Assembly (NCBI GenBank): GCA_951640165.1
Contig: OX621266.1
Span: 7,936,001 to 8,000,000 of the forward strand
Direction: 5' to 3'
Length of the DNA: 64,000 nt
Source: Pseudoips prasinana
Taxonomy: Eukaryota; Arthropoda; Insecta; Lepidoptera; Nolidae
Shown: in pieces, positions 30,432-40,075 of the stretch
Layout of the letters: every line of letters begins with the position of its first letter
How positions within the stretch are numbered: position 1 is the stretch's first letter
The notes under the pieces: model-generated
The model's database searches: none
Told to the model about the DNA's origin: nothing
Seen by the model: the letters and a program-made list of their open reading frames with translations, nothing else
Made by a program: the position numbers and the translations under genes

Positions 30432-33400
30432 TTACTGTGACATTGTAGCTGACTTATATCGTATGCATTTCACACACTTTCTTATATGGCCTTTTACTAA
30501 ACGTTTTCCTCCAAGTATCCAATACTTCTGTCGTATATACGCCAAGGTTAAACGATTGCCTCCGTGTAATGTGTTTATGTGAGCGTCGTGTACTAAGATT
30601 GCAACTATGTGGTGGTGGTGGGGTAATAGAATTGGATGCTTTTGGTCGTATGGAAGATTTGAGTTTTGAAGTCTTCCTCCCACTCGTAATAATCCATCTG
30701 GATCAATAAACGGATCCAAACATGCAATTTTATTGTTTTTGAGTAGTAATCCACTTTTGATAGTTTTGTATTCTTCCAAAAATTCGACTTGCTGAACAAG
30801 TAGTATAATTTGGACAGTTGTTCTATTAATTTCCGTACGAGTTAATGGTTTAATGTTTCTTTGTTTGTCTCTGAACCTGTAACAATAAGATAATACTCGT
30901 ACCATTTTTTGAAAACTCGCAAATCTTTCCCAAATAGTGTCCTGTTGTTGAACATTATTCGTTATGTGGTAACAACGCTTAATTTCTTCACATATTTCTG
31001 GTATAGTCTTTGTACTAGGGATGTAGCCGGTTTTTAACCAATCTGGTCCATTCCACCACAAATCAAAATTTTTAAGTTTGTTCGGGACAACCCCCCTTGT
31101 AATGACGTCAGCAGGATTTTGAGATGTATTTATGTAATACCACTTTCCTTGAGGTAACTTTTTTTGTATTTCGGAAACCCTGTTTGCCACGAACGTTTTC
31201 CATTTGTCTGCCTCTCCTTTAATCCAACCAAGGGTGATCATAGAGTCTGACCAACAATATATGTTTGTAATCGGAATTTTCATTTCGTTTACAATCTTCT
31301 GCATTAATTTCGCGAGTAAAACGGCTGCACATAACTCTAATTTAGGTAACGTAGTTTTTTGTTTCTTTGGTGCCACCTTAGATTTTGCTTGTAGTAAGGT
31401 GACATCATATGTGTTATTTCCTTTATATATTCGACAGTATACAACTGCACCGTACGCTTTTTCTGATGCATCACTGAATCCATGTAATTCCGCTTGTGAA
31501 TCAGTTGTAAATTTGCACCATCTTGGAATAGAAATGTTCTCAAGTGCTTTTAATTGATCTTGTATATCTACCCATCTACTTTTGATAGCGTTATCTACAG
31601 GTTGATCCCATTCTGTACCATTTGTCCATAGTTCCTGGATTATAAGTTTCATATTTATTAGAACGGGTGCCAGCCAGCCGAGTGGGTCAAACAATTTTGC
31701 AATTTCTGATAAAATAAACCGTTTTGTTGGTATTTCCATTTTATTGACTGTAACCGAGAATGAAAAACTGTCTTTTAGTGGTGACCATAATATCCCTAGT
31801 GATTTTCTAGTTTCATCAAGAGGAATTTTCATCATTTGGTTATCCTGATTTTCATTGGGTATATTCCGTAATAACTCAACGTTATTGGATGACCATTTCC
31901 TTAAGTTGAATCCACCTGCTTGTAGCATATGTATGAGATCTATTTGCAATATTTTTGCTGACTCAACGTCATTTTCTCCTGATAACATGTCATCTACAAA
32001 AAAATCTTGAAGCGCTACTTGACTGGCTTTGGGGTACTTCTTTTTTTCACTCATAGCTAGTTGTTGTAATGTTCTGATTGCTAAGTAAGGTGCAGATGAG
32101 GTTCCGTATGTTACAGTGGTCAATTCATATTCATCCATTGGTTGTTTCGGGGAATCTCTCCAAAGTATTCTTTGAAATGTCCAATCTTCTTTACCAATTT
32201 TTATAAATCTATACATCTTCTCTATGTCAGCCATAAACACTATTTTGTGCTTACGCCAGCGTAATAAGATCGATGCTAAATCTTGCTGTAATCTTGGGCC
32301 CACATACATATTGTCATTTAAGCTTATCTGGGAGCTTGATTTACTTGACGCATCAAACACTACTCGTAACTTCGTGGTCAATGAATCTTCTTTAATCACG
32401 GGTTGATGAGGGATGTAGTATTTTCCTTGATAATAATCGGATTTCGGCACTTTTGTCATGTGACCCATCTCTAAGTATTCGGTAAGGAAGTCTTGGTATT
32501 TGATTTGTAAGCTTTTATCTTTGGCAAACTTTCTTTCTAATTGTAAAAGCCTTGCAGCGGCTTTTTGGCGAGAATTCCCGTAACTTACATTATATTGTTT
32601 GAAAGGAAGCCTTACAGTGTATGTTCCATCTGGATTTCTCACAGTAGTTTCTTGGTAAAAATTTTCACACATACGGTCATTATTGGACAATTGATACTTT
32701 TCAGGTACTTCTTCTATTTCCCAAAACTTGCTTATTTGTTGGATTTCGGTAGTACGGGTTGTCATACTAATTATTTTAATATTTGTAATAGTGTTACAGG
32801 AAATTCCGGATAAAATCCACCCAAACTCGGTATCTTGTGCGATAATTCCATCTTGTATTTTTTGTAACCCTTTTAGCAATAATTTGCTATATTCTTGAGC
32901 TCCTAGTATTATATCTATTGGGCCTTGTTTGTAATAGGTAGGATCTGCTATTAGTTTGTTTTCTAAATAGTTTGTATGTAGTTGTGGTATAGTTCTCTTC
33001 GGTAGGGAACCAGTTAGCTTCGGTAGTACAATAAGTGTGACAGGTAATTTATATTTGCTAGTGAATCTTGGTTGTAGTACAACGTTAATACAATAGTTCG
33101 ACGTTTTAGGTTTGTCGTCAGCAATACCGATTATTTCAGTTTGTATTTTGCTGCGCGGATATGATAATATTTGTGCTGTTTCTTCCGTGCAAAAGGATGC
33201 CTCGGACCCTTGATCATACAATACTCTTAACAAGTGTGGTGTTCCATCTATGGCGTTTGCTCGTACGAGGGCTGTCGCCAACAACGTTGTTTTTTGTATG
33301 TCAGGTTTGGTAGTGGTAGATATGTTTGACAAAGTTTTTGTCTCATTTTTACTAGTGAACGGGATCACTGAGTTACGACTTTCCGACCCCCTAGGGTTTT

Positions 33401-34946
33401 CATGTCTCGGGCTTGAAGTGGTGAATTGTTTAGAATGTTGATAATTTACATGTAAAAAAGAGTGATGACCTTTTTTTCCACAATACACGCAAGTTTTAAA
33501 ACTATGACACTTTTCTGATGAGTCATGCGATAAACAATTTCTGCACATATGTTTTTTATTTACTTCCATACTACGACTTTGTACTGACATCGCTTTAAAT
33601 TCCGTGCACTGGTATATAGTGTGTTCTTGACTGTCACAGAACCAACAAAATTGATACTCCTTCTCTCTACTCTCTACTATTTGTTTGTTTGATGCCAGTG
33701 GTGATTCATACGAGTAATTAGGTTTACTGGAGGGTTCTTCTTTGAAATAGCTGTTTGTTTCCAGACATTTAAACCGTTTTTCTAAGAACTGCATCATTTC
33801 CGCAAATACTTGGGGCTTGTTTGGTTCTTCTAGTTGATGTTCATACTTTTCATCAGTTTCGGAATCCCATATTCTACTCAGTATTCTTGTCATAATAGGG
33901 TCCCATGTCGAAGTGTTTACGTTTTGATTTTTTAATGCTTCCAGGTTTTCATTGATGGTGTCGTGCAATTCTCTTAAATTTACTGCATTGCCTTTCTTTA
34001 TTTTTGGAATATTCAGCATATTGTCAATATGTTTAGTAATTATTATTCTCTCATTTTTATATCGTTTAATCAGTAGGTTCCACGCAGTTACGTAATTAAT
34101 GTCGCAAACTGTTAAATGCTTAATCAGCTTAGCGGCGTCACCCCGTACATGTGTTTTCAAATATTGCATTTTTTCTGTGGCGGTCAATGATTTGTCTTCA
34201 TGTATTATTTTCAGAAATAAATCATAAAAAGAGCTCCATGACTCATAACTCCCGGTGAATATTGGAATGACTATTTTCGGTAATTTAACCGATGAAGCAT
34301 GTTTCTCATTGGTTGATTGTACTTTGTCGCATACTTGATTTGTTATACGATCATAATCCACTCTTAATGTTTCGAATATACCGTCTTGAAAATAACTGTG
34401 ATCCATTGTGTTTTCTTCGTCCAATATGTCAAAATGAGTTTCCTCTACTTTCTGCCATTGTTTTTGCAAAATTCCCAGTAACGTAGTAAAATGCGACATA
34501 GGCTTATTTTGCTCCAGAGATTGGGCTGCGTTTTGTAGATTAAGTTTTATGTGGTTAATGCGATATAGTTGCAAATTCATTTTTGCTGAATTAACAACTT
34601 CTGGTTGCGGCTCCACGCCTTCTGGTTCATATAATTGACAAAGTGTTTGAACTTTCTTCTCACACTTTCCTAGGTATTCCATGGCTTCTGTATATAGCTC
34701 TTTAATGGACCCGAAATAGTCAGAAGTGACGTATTTATGGTTTAACAGTATTTCTTGGTCCTCTAAACATACATGATTGTCCGAAGTTCTGGTGAAGATA
34801 TCTGTTAATCGAGATCTCCTTTCCGTAATGTATTTCAACGTTTTCCTTGAAGCTGAGTCTTTTTTGATGTTGGTGAATATTTGGTTTATTTCCTTGTAGT
34901 TCGCTTCTTGGTTTCTTATGATCTCATTTATTTCTTGTACCTCCAT
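30432..34946 (-). CDS. BEL/Pao Gag-Pol polyprotein (gag, protease, RT, RNase H, integrase zinc domain)
   Basis: 1504 codons. A gag-like DUF1759 region (about 220-400) is followed by Cys/His knuckles (434-499, including CWFC and CVYCGKKGHH). The retropepsin-like DUF1758 domain has its active-site segment at about 577-585 (YDQGSEASF). RT motifs include ADIEK (Asp 907) and the FVDDM catalytic box (985-986). RNase H acidic residues are visible at about D1159 (GFSDAS), E1204 and D1234. The C terminus is the H2C2 integrase zinc-binding domain (about 1435-1500). The frame ends in TAA at 30432-30434, one codon before the integrase core continues in the same frame, so this is either a nonsense mutation or a readthrough stop. 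Confidence 0.85.
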   Translation of the reverse strand: MEVQEINEIIRNQEANYKEINQIFTNIKKDSASRKTLKYITERRSRLTDIFTRTSDNHVCLEDQEILLNHKYVTSDYFGSIKELYTEAMEYLGKCEKKVQTLCQLYEPEGVEPQPEVVNSAKMNLQLYRINHIKLNLQNAAQSLEQNKPMSHFTTLLGILQKQWQKVEETHFDILDEENTMDHSYFQDGIFETLRVDYDRITNQVCDKVQSTNEKHASSVKLPKIVIPIFTGSYESWSSFYDLFLKIIHEDKSLTATEKMQYLKTHVRGDAAKLIKHLTVCDINYVTAWNLLIKRYKNERIIITKHIDNMLNIPKIKKGNAVNLRELHDTINENLEALKNQNVNTSTWDPIMTRILSRIWDSETDEKYEHQLEEPNKPQVFAEMMQFLEKRFKCLETNSYFKEEPSSKPNYSYESPLASNKQIVESREKEYQFCWFCDSQEHTIYQCTEFKAMSVQSRSMEVNKKHMCRNCLSHDSSEKCHSFKTCVYCGKKGHHSFLHVNYQHSKQFTTSSPRHENPRGSESRNSVIPFTSKNETKTLSNISTTTKPDIQKTTLLATALVRANAIDGTPHLLRVLYDQGSEASFCTEETAQILSYPRSKIQTEIIGIADDKPKTSNYCINVVLQPRFTSKYKLPVTLIVLPKLTGSLPKRTIPQLHTNYLENKLIADPTYYKQGPIDIILGAQEYSKLLLKGLQKIQDGIIAQDTEFGWILSGISCNTITNIKIISMTTRTTEIQQISKFWEIEEVPEKYQLSNNDRMCENFYQETTVRNPDGTYTVRLPFKQYNVSYGNSRQKAAARLLQLERKFAKDKSLQIKYQDFLTEYLEMGHMTKVPKSDYYQGKYYIPHQPVIKEDSLTTKLRVVFDASSKSSSQISLNDNMYVGPRLQQDLASILLRWRKHKIVFMADIEKMYRFIKIGKEDWTFQRILWRDSPKQPMDEYELTTVTYGTSSAPYLAIRTLQQLAMSEKKKYPKASQVALQDFFVDDMLSGENDVESAKILQIDLIHMLQAGGFNLRKWSSNNVELLRNIPNENQDNQMMKIPLDETRKSLGILWSPLKDSFSFSVTVNKMEIPTKRFILSEIAKLFDPLGWLAPVLINMKLIIQELWTNGTEWDQPVDNAIKSRWVDIQDQLKALENISIPRWCKFTTDSQAELHGFSDASEKAYGAVVYCRIYKGNNTYDVTLLQAKSKVAPKKQKTTLPKLELCAAVLLAKLMQKIVNEMKIPITNIYCWSDSMITLGWIKGEADKWKTFVANRVSEIQKKLPQGKWYYINTSQNPADVITRGVVPNKLKNFDLWWNGPDWLKTGYIPSTKTIPEICEEIKRCYHITNNVQQQDTIWERFASFQKMVRVLSYCYRFRDKQRNIKPLTRTEINRTTVQIILLVQQVEFLEEYKTIKSGLLLKNNKIACLDPFIDPDGLLRVGGRLQNSNLPYDQKHPILLPHHHHIVAILVHDAHINTLHGGNRLTLAYIRQKYWILGGKRLVKGHIRKCVKCIRYKSATMSQ

Positions 34947-35269
34947 CGTTTTCTTGCCGCCCTACCCTATCTACTAACAGATATAATATATATGATAAAC
35001 AACACTTAGTTGCGTTCTTTGTCCTCGATACGGTATAATGCGACTTCTCAAATACCGGGGCGACCCGCTGGTGGGAGACCGGTACCCGATCCGCTACCGC
35101 ACGATCGCAACTAAGTTAGTCAGTCTTAACATACAACAACCTAGCGCTAATTGGGTACGCTAACCTGGGTATGTAAGGGTGTCAGTCAGTCAGCCTACGG
35201 AAAAAAAAAAAAAAAAACAGTAAAATATAATAAGTATTATTTCACAAATTTTAAGGGACTGATTCAAAT
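34947..35269 (-). other. Leader between primer site and gag of the BEL/Pao element
   Basis: Non-coding stretch with a 17-A run (plus strand 35201-35217). Contains no recognisable gene. It probably holds packaging signals. Confidence 0.5.
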
Positions 35270-35286
35270 TAATTCTCGAAGGACCA
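35270..35286 (-). promoter_or_regulatory. Primer-binding site of the BEL/Pao element
   Basis: Minus strand TGGTCCTTCGAGAATTA, two bases after the CA end of the 5' LTR. TGG at the start matches the CCA end of a tRNA, and the 2-base spacer is normal. The tRNA species was not identified. Confidence 0.65.
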
Positions 35287-35288
35287 AA

Positions 35289-35886
35289 TGTACGGGCATA
35301 AGATAATTTGTAGGGTCAAATTAACCAACGCTCGCACTTTACCTACTCCTTACTGTGTACCACTCGTAATAGTCCTACCACCCTAGCCTAACCATATGTA
35401 CTGATAACATATAATTATATAGATAGGTACGGGAAGCCTGTTGCCAGGAGACCTAAGGCAACAGACGGAAACTATGAAGGAAGTGTACGTAGTGCAATGT
35501 ACACAGGAGAGAGGGTTTTCTCACTGCCGGTCAAGCAGGCTCACAAGACCGATCGTACTGACGGCTAAAGGTGTCTTGGCCGCAGTGAGAGGTGGTGACA
35601 GGGTAATGAGTCAAAGTCGGATTCAACGTAATGACTGCTTTTATTTACAATATTAAAATCTTATATACTAATCTTAAACTAAATACACATTCACGCCTAT
35701 TCACTTGTGTGCCATCCGTGTGTTGCGTCGACGCTGCAGTCTTCAATATTTCGGTCAGTTGTATGCTGACGCTGAGCTGTACTTTGTCCCAAGATGCGTC
35801 GATGTAGTAAATTTGTCATTGATTGCTGTGTTGATATAAATTAATTAGGGTTCCTTGAAGTAAATATTATGGTTCACATGTGAACA
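35289..35886 (-). repeat. 5' LTR of the BEL/Pao element, 598 bp
   Basis: Minus strand starts TGTTCACATG at 35886 and ends GCCCGTACA at 35289. The first 227 bp are shared with the truncated 3' LTR. An AATAAA-type signal lies near 35640. The end is set by the CA before the primer site, because the other LTR is incomplete. Confidence 0.75.
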
Positions 35887-36138
35887 ATATTAATATAGAA
35901 AGTAGGTATATAATAATATATATGTAGGGGGGATGTAATTACCGTTATATTTCCGAATCTATGGGACCTACGACGGATATAAAAGCGCTGTTGGTACTGT
36001 GGGAAGATATCTAACAGGTTTAGAAAAGAACCGGTTAAAATGACAGGAGTTATGGGGCTTTGGAGTTGACTTTACAAAACAAAATGGCGGCCAAGATGGC
36101 GTTTGTCCACCAAGTTGGTACCGCGTAAATTAGGTCTA

Positions 36139-36176
36139 CCTCAAATTTAGTTCTCTTTAGAGAACTAAATTTGAGG
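36139..36176. repeat. Perfect hairpin, 17-bp arms and TTTA loop (copy 1)
   Basis: CCTCAAATTTAGTTCTC, loop TTTA, then its exact reverse complement. Repeated twice more downstream. Confidence 0.9.
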
Positions 36177-36374
36177 GTATTTTTGTGCTACGATGAGCCG
36201 TTTACGAGATATAGTTAATGTTGCCGGAAGATGTATACGGATTAATTGGGTAGGGTAGGGGTACCAGTTGTCGATACAGAGAAAATAAAAATTACTACAA
36301 CGTGGTGTTTTTGTAAAGTAGTTATATAAAGTTAAGAGGAGTGCGAATGAAATATATATTATTATAAAAGTAGG

Positions 36375-36375
<1 letters not shown>

Positions 36376-36429
<54 letters not shown>
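36376..36429. repeat. (AT)n microsatellite
   Basis: About 54 bases of alternating A and T. It marks the boundary between two hairpin-bearing repeat units. Confidence 0.9.
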
Positions 36430-36431
<2 letters not shown>

Positions 36432-36448
36432 GGCGGGAGTTAGATCAA

Positions 36449-36486
36449 CCTCAAATTTAGTTCTCTTTAGAGAACTAAATTTGAGG
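36449..36486. repeat. Perfect hairpin (copy 2)
   Basis: Same 17-bp arms and TTTA loop as at 36139, at a distance of 310 bp. Confidence 0.9.
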
Positions 36487-36729
36487 CTATTTTAGTGCTA
36501 CGCTGAGCCGTTTCCGAGATATAGTTAATGTTGCCGGAAGATGTATGCGGATTAATAGGGTAGGGTAGGGGTAACAGTTGTCGATACAGGGAAAATAAAA
36601 ATTACTACAACGTGGTGTTTTTATAGAGTAGTTATATAAAGTTAAGAGGAGTGTGAATGAAATATAAATTATTATAAAAAGTAGGTATATAATATATATA
36701 TATATATATGTAGACGGGAGTTAGATCTA

Positions 36730-36767
36730 CCTCAAATTTAGTTCTCTTTAGAGAACTAAATTTGAGG
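36730..36767. repeat. Perfect hairpin (copy 3)
   Basis: Same sequence as the two upstream copies, at a distance of 281 bp. Shorter variants with GGTTCTCTTTAGAGAACC occur near 37330, 37350 and 39320. Confidence 0.9.
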
Positions 36768-37852
36768 ATATTTTTGTGCTACGATGAGCCGTTTACGGAA
36801 TGTAGCTAGTGTTGCCGGAAGATGTATACGGATTAATAGGGTAAAGGTGTCAGTTGTCGGTACAGAGAAAATAAGATTTACTACAGCGTGGTGTTTTTAT
36901 AGGGTAGTTATCTAAAGTTAAGGGGAGTGCAAATGAAATATATATAAGTATAAAAATTAGGTATATAATAATAATATATATATGTAAAGGGAATGCAAAA
37001 TCCGTTATATCTCCGAATCTATAAGGCCTACGGCGGATATAAAAACGCTGTTGGTAACTGTGGGAAGATATCTATTAGGTTTAGAAAAGAACCGGTCCAA
37101 ATTTAGTGTCTGGGCCCAAGAACCCCTGCTGGGCTCCTCAATTTGAGGAGTTCAGGGGTGGGAATAATTTTGTCCGTTAGATGTTGTGTTCAGCTAAGTG
37201 AAAAGGCGCCTATTTATACAAACACTGGTCTGCAAGCTGAGGTAGGCCCCAGGAAGTGTAAAAGCTTGAGGGTTTGGGGACCAGACCACGTGTATAAATT
37301 AGATCTACCTTGATATTGGGTTCTCTTTAGAGAACCATATTGGGTTCTCTTTAGAGAACCAGATTTGATGTTATTTTTGGGCTAGGATGAGCCGTTTCGG
37401 AGATATAGCTGTTTTAACTGAAAAATGGCTCAAAACAAATTTAATTTGTAGTCGGGTAGGGTAGTGGGGTTGTGGTTAGAGTTACTTATCTCGGAAACTA
37501 CTCGCGATAAAAATATGGTTCAAACGGTTTTGAGTTGTTGAATATATAGGCAATACAATTCCGTGGAGATATTATCAGTATATACGATAGTATACCCGAT
37601 GTATGACCCCGTATATTGCCAGTGTATTTTCCCAACTGCAAAACTTGGGTGGTTTACGTTAAGCCGAGCTGGTATGAGATTTCTGTATAATGTACGTTAT
37701 ACGCCTGGGTAGTAGCTATTGGACCTAGTTTTCAGAATTTCCCTATCATGTATGAATAATAAGATTTGAGTTGATAAGTTAATAAATTGAAGAATGTCTC
37801 AAAACAAATTTAGTATGCAGTTAGTAAAATTATGAGGCTATAGTTAAAATTA

Positions 37853-38466
37853 TTTATTTATTTATTTATTTTAAAACTTCATGCACATTAAGTACACAGG
37901 CGGACTTAATGCCGTAGGCATTATCTACCAGTCTACCTTTGGGTGATGCAGACAAAACTATAGTAGGTGCACTTAAATTTGGATAAAGGACAAAGCAAGT
38001 TAAGAAGACATACAAAACATATTACTTAATAAAAAAGAAAGAATAAGAGGAAACTTCACATAACGGAGAGTACATCCATATAAATATTATATATGAATAT
38101 ATAAAATAAATATATACAGCAATATAAATAAATAAATAATATATATATATATAATAACATATACATACAAATATTATTGTGGAGATGATTCTGCCTTAAT
38201 AGTACTAAGAAAGTACTTACGGATTTTATTTTTAAACGTGTATCGAGTCTTAGCCATTCTGATTTCGAGGGGTAGCGCATTCCAAAGAAGTACAGATTGT
38301 ACGAAAAACGAAGAATGGAGAAAGTTAGTCCGGTGAGAAGGGCATTGTAAAAGGCGGTTATAGGAAGAAAGGTATTGAAAATGGGAAGCTAAGTAAGCAG
38401 GAGAAGTAGGAGAGTTAAGAAATGAAAATAGAGTAGTGAGAGCCCTTAGCTTTCTTCGATGCCGAA
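37853..38466 (-). mobile_element. 5'-truncated non-LTR retrotransposon tail (CR1/Jockey-like), minus strand
   Basis: Reading the minus strand, about 50 codons of an ORF2 C terminus are visible (WNALPLEIRM, then FKNKIRKYFL and a stop near 38176). An AT-rich 3' UTR and an (ATTT)n tail at 37853-37873 follow. Flanking AAAATTA on both sides looks like a short target duplication, since an uninterrupted AAAATTACT occurs in the related repeat near 39455. Inserted in the repeat block. Confidence 0.65.
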
Positions 38467-39781
38467 AATTACTGTTCTCTGAAACTATACAAGATAAAAA
38501 TATTAATCAAACGGTATTAAGTTGGGGAATATATGGGCTATGTAAGTCCGTGGTTATATTGTCAGTATGTACTGTGGTATTCCTGATATATGTCCCCGTA
38601 TATTACTGATATATTTTCCCGGCTGCAATACGTGGATGGTTAGTATTAAACCGAGCAGATAACGGATCTAGGTATAACGTGCGTTACGTGCCTGAGTTAT
38701 ATATATATATAAGTTATATATATATTATATATGTCGGACCTAGTTTTGGGATTTCCCTATTATGTACGAGTGCCGAGATTAACGTTAAGAAGTTAATAGC
38801 CTTTATGTACTTATCGGTTGGCTAATGAGGGAATGTGAAGTAGATGTCCCCCCCTTTAACAACAGTGGGGACCCCGACGCTCTACGGCTGAAATCACGGG
38901 AGTAAAGAGTTAAGAAGTGGGAACGAAAATATATATTTATTTAAAATTATGTATATATAGTTTATTTAAATGTATGTATATATAGGGGGGATATTAAAAC
39001 AGTAATATCTCCGGGTCTGCAAGTCCTACGACGGATATAAAAACACTTTTAGTAATGGTGGGAGGGTAGCTAACAGGTTTAAAGAAGAAACGGTACAAAT
39101 TAGGTATCTGAACCCTAGAACCCCTGCTGAGTTCCCTCAGTTTGAGGAGTTCAGGGGTGGAAATAGTTCTGTCCGTTGTATGTTATGTTCTGCTAAGTAA
39201 GGAGATGACAGATTATACAGATACTGGTCTGCGCGCTGAGGTAGGCCCCCGAGAGTGTGAAAACTTGGGAATTTGGAGACCAGACCGCGTGTGTAAATTA
39301 GCTCTACCTTGCTATTAGGTTCTCTTTAGAGAACCAGATTTGATGTTATTTTTGGGCTAGGATGAGCCGTTTCGGAGATATAGCTGTTTTAACTGAAAAA
39401 TGGCTCGAAACAAATTTAATTTGTAGTTGGGTTAAATTATGGGATCCTGGTTAAAATTACTTTACTCGGAAACTAGACAAGATAAAAATATAGATTAAAC
39501 GGTTTTGGGTTCGTAAGTGTATAAGCTATCTGGTTACGTTAAGAAACTATCAATATGTCTAATAAAAACCCCTGGAATCAGGTGCCGACGGTATGGGTTT
39601 TATTTTCCTGACTACAAAAGTGGGGTGGTATGTGTGCAATCAAGCTAATGTGGGGTTGGTATGTTTTATGGGTTGTACCCCTAGTTGAAAGCTAGCGAAC
39701 CTGATTTTTAGAATTTTAATATTATGTATAGCTGGTGAGATATGTGAGATGAAGTGGGAAAACCCCATATATTTTGGTAGT

Positions 39782-39785
39782 TTAA
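39782..39785. other. TTAA target duplication, left of piggyBac
   Basis: TTAA precedes the CCCTTCATTGCAT terminus and is repeated at 42324-42327. TTAA is the obligatory piggyBac target. Confidence 0.9.
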
Positions 39786-39798
39786 CCCTTCATTGCAT
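39786..39798 (+). repeat. Left terminal inverted repeat of piggyBac
   Basis: CCCTTCATTGCAT, matched by ATGCAATGAAGGG at the right end. The repeat is short, as usual in this superfamily. Confidence 0.88.
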
Positions 39799-40075
39799 CT
39801 GGATGGAAATTTCCATCAAACGGTTCACGGGTTAAAAAAACACACAAATCAGTGGACGATGTTAATATTTTTGCGTCTGACAATTTCTTGAAATATTTTT
39901 GGTTGATACGGAACGTAACTACGTAAAAAAAAAAAAAAAAAAAAAACAAACGTCAATGTCAAAAATGACAATCACAGTTTGGATATAAGTGACTGATAAT
40001 TTTGCTGTAACGGTGCAAAAATAATACGTTATTTTGCTTGCTTTTTATCTACGGGAGTTGTTGAAAATATTCATC

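Larger units (their letters stand above)
27263..35886 (-). mobile_element. BEL/Pao LTR retrotransposon with env-like gene
   Basis: About 8.6 kb, minus strand. Order in element sense: 5' LTR (35886-35289), primer site, gag-pol frame, integrase plus env-like frame, a second env-like frame, purine tract and a truncated 3' LTR (27489-27263). Gag-pol order and the RT/RNase H/integrase motifs are those of BEL/Pao elements. The element is an old retrovirus-like copy with a stop codon between RT and integrase, frameshifts in the env part and a truncated 3' LTR. Confidence 0.88.
35887..39781. repeat. Unclassified AT-rich repeat block with about 2-kb period
   Basis: No coding capacity seen. Long phrases recur in order. 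A CGGATATAAAA module (35940, 36991, 38996), a GAACCCCTGCTG...GGAGTTCAGGGGTG module (37115, 39118), a module around GAGCCGTTTCGGAGATATAG (37385, 39364) and a TATATTGCC/TATTACTGA...TTTTCCC module (37610, 38590) give a period near 2000 bp. A shorter 280-310-bp repeat with perfect hairpins lies at 36130-37000. The block may continue to the right of piggyBac (42328-43053), which interrupts it. Identity unknown. Confidence 0.6.
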
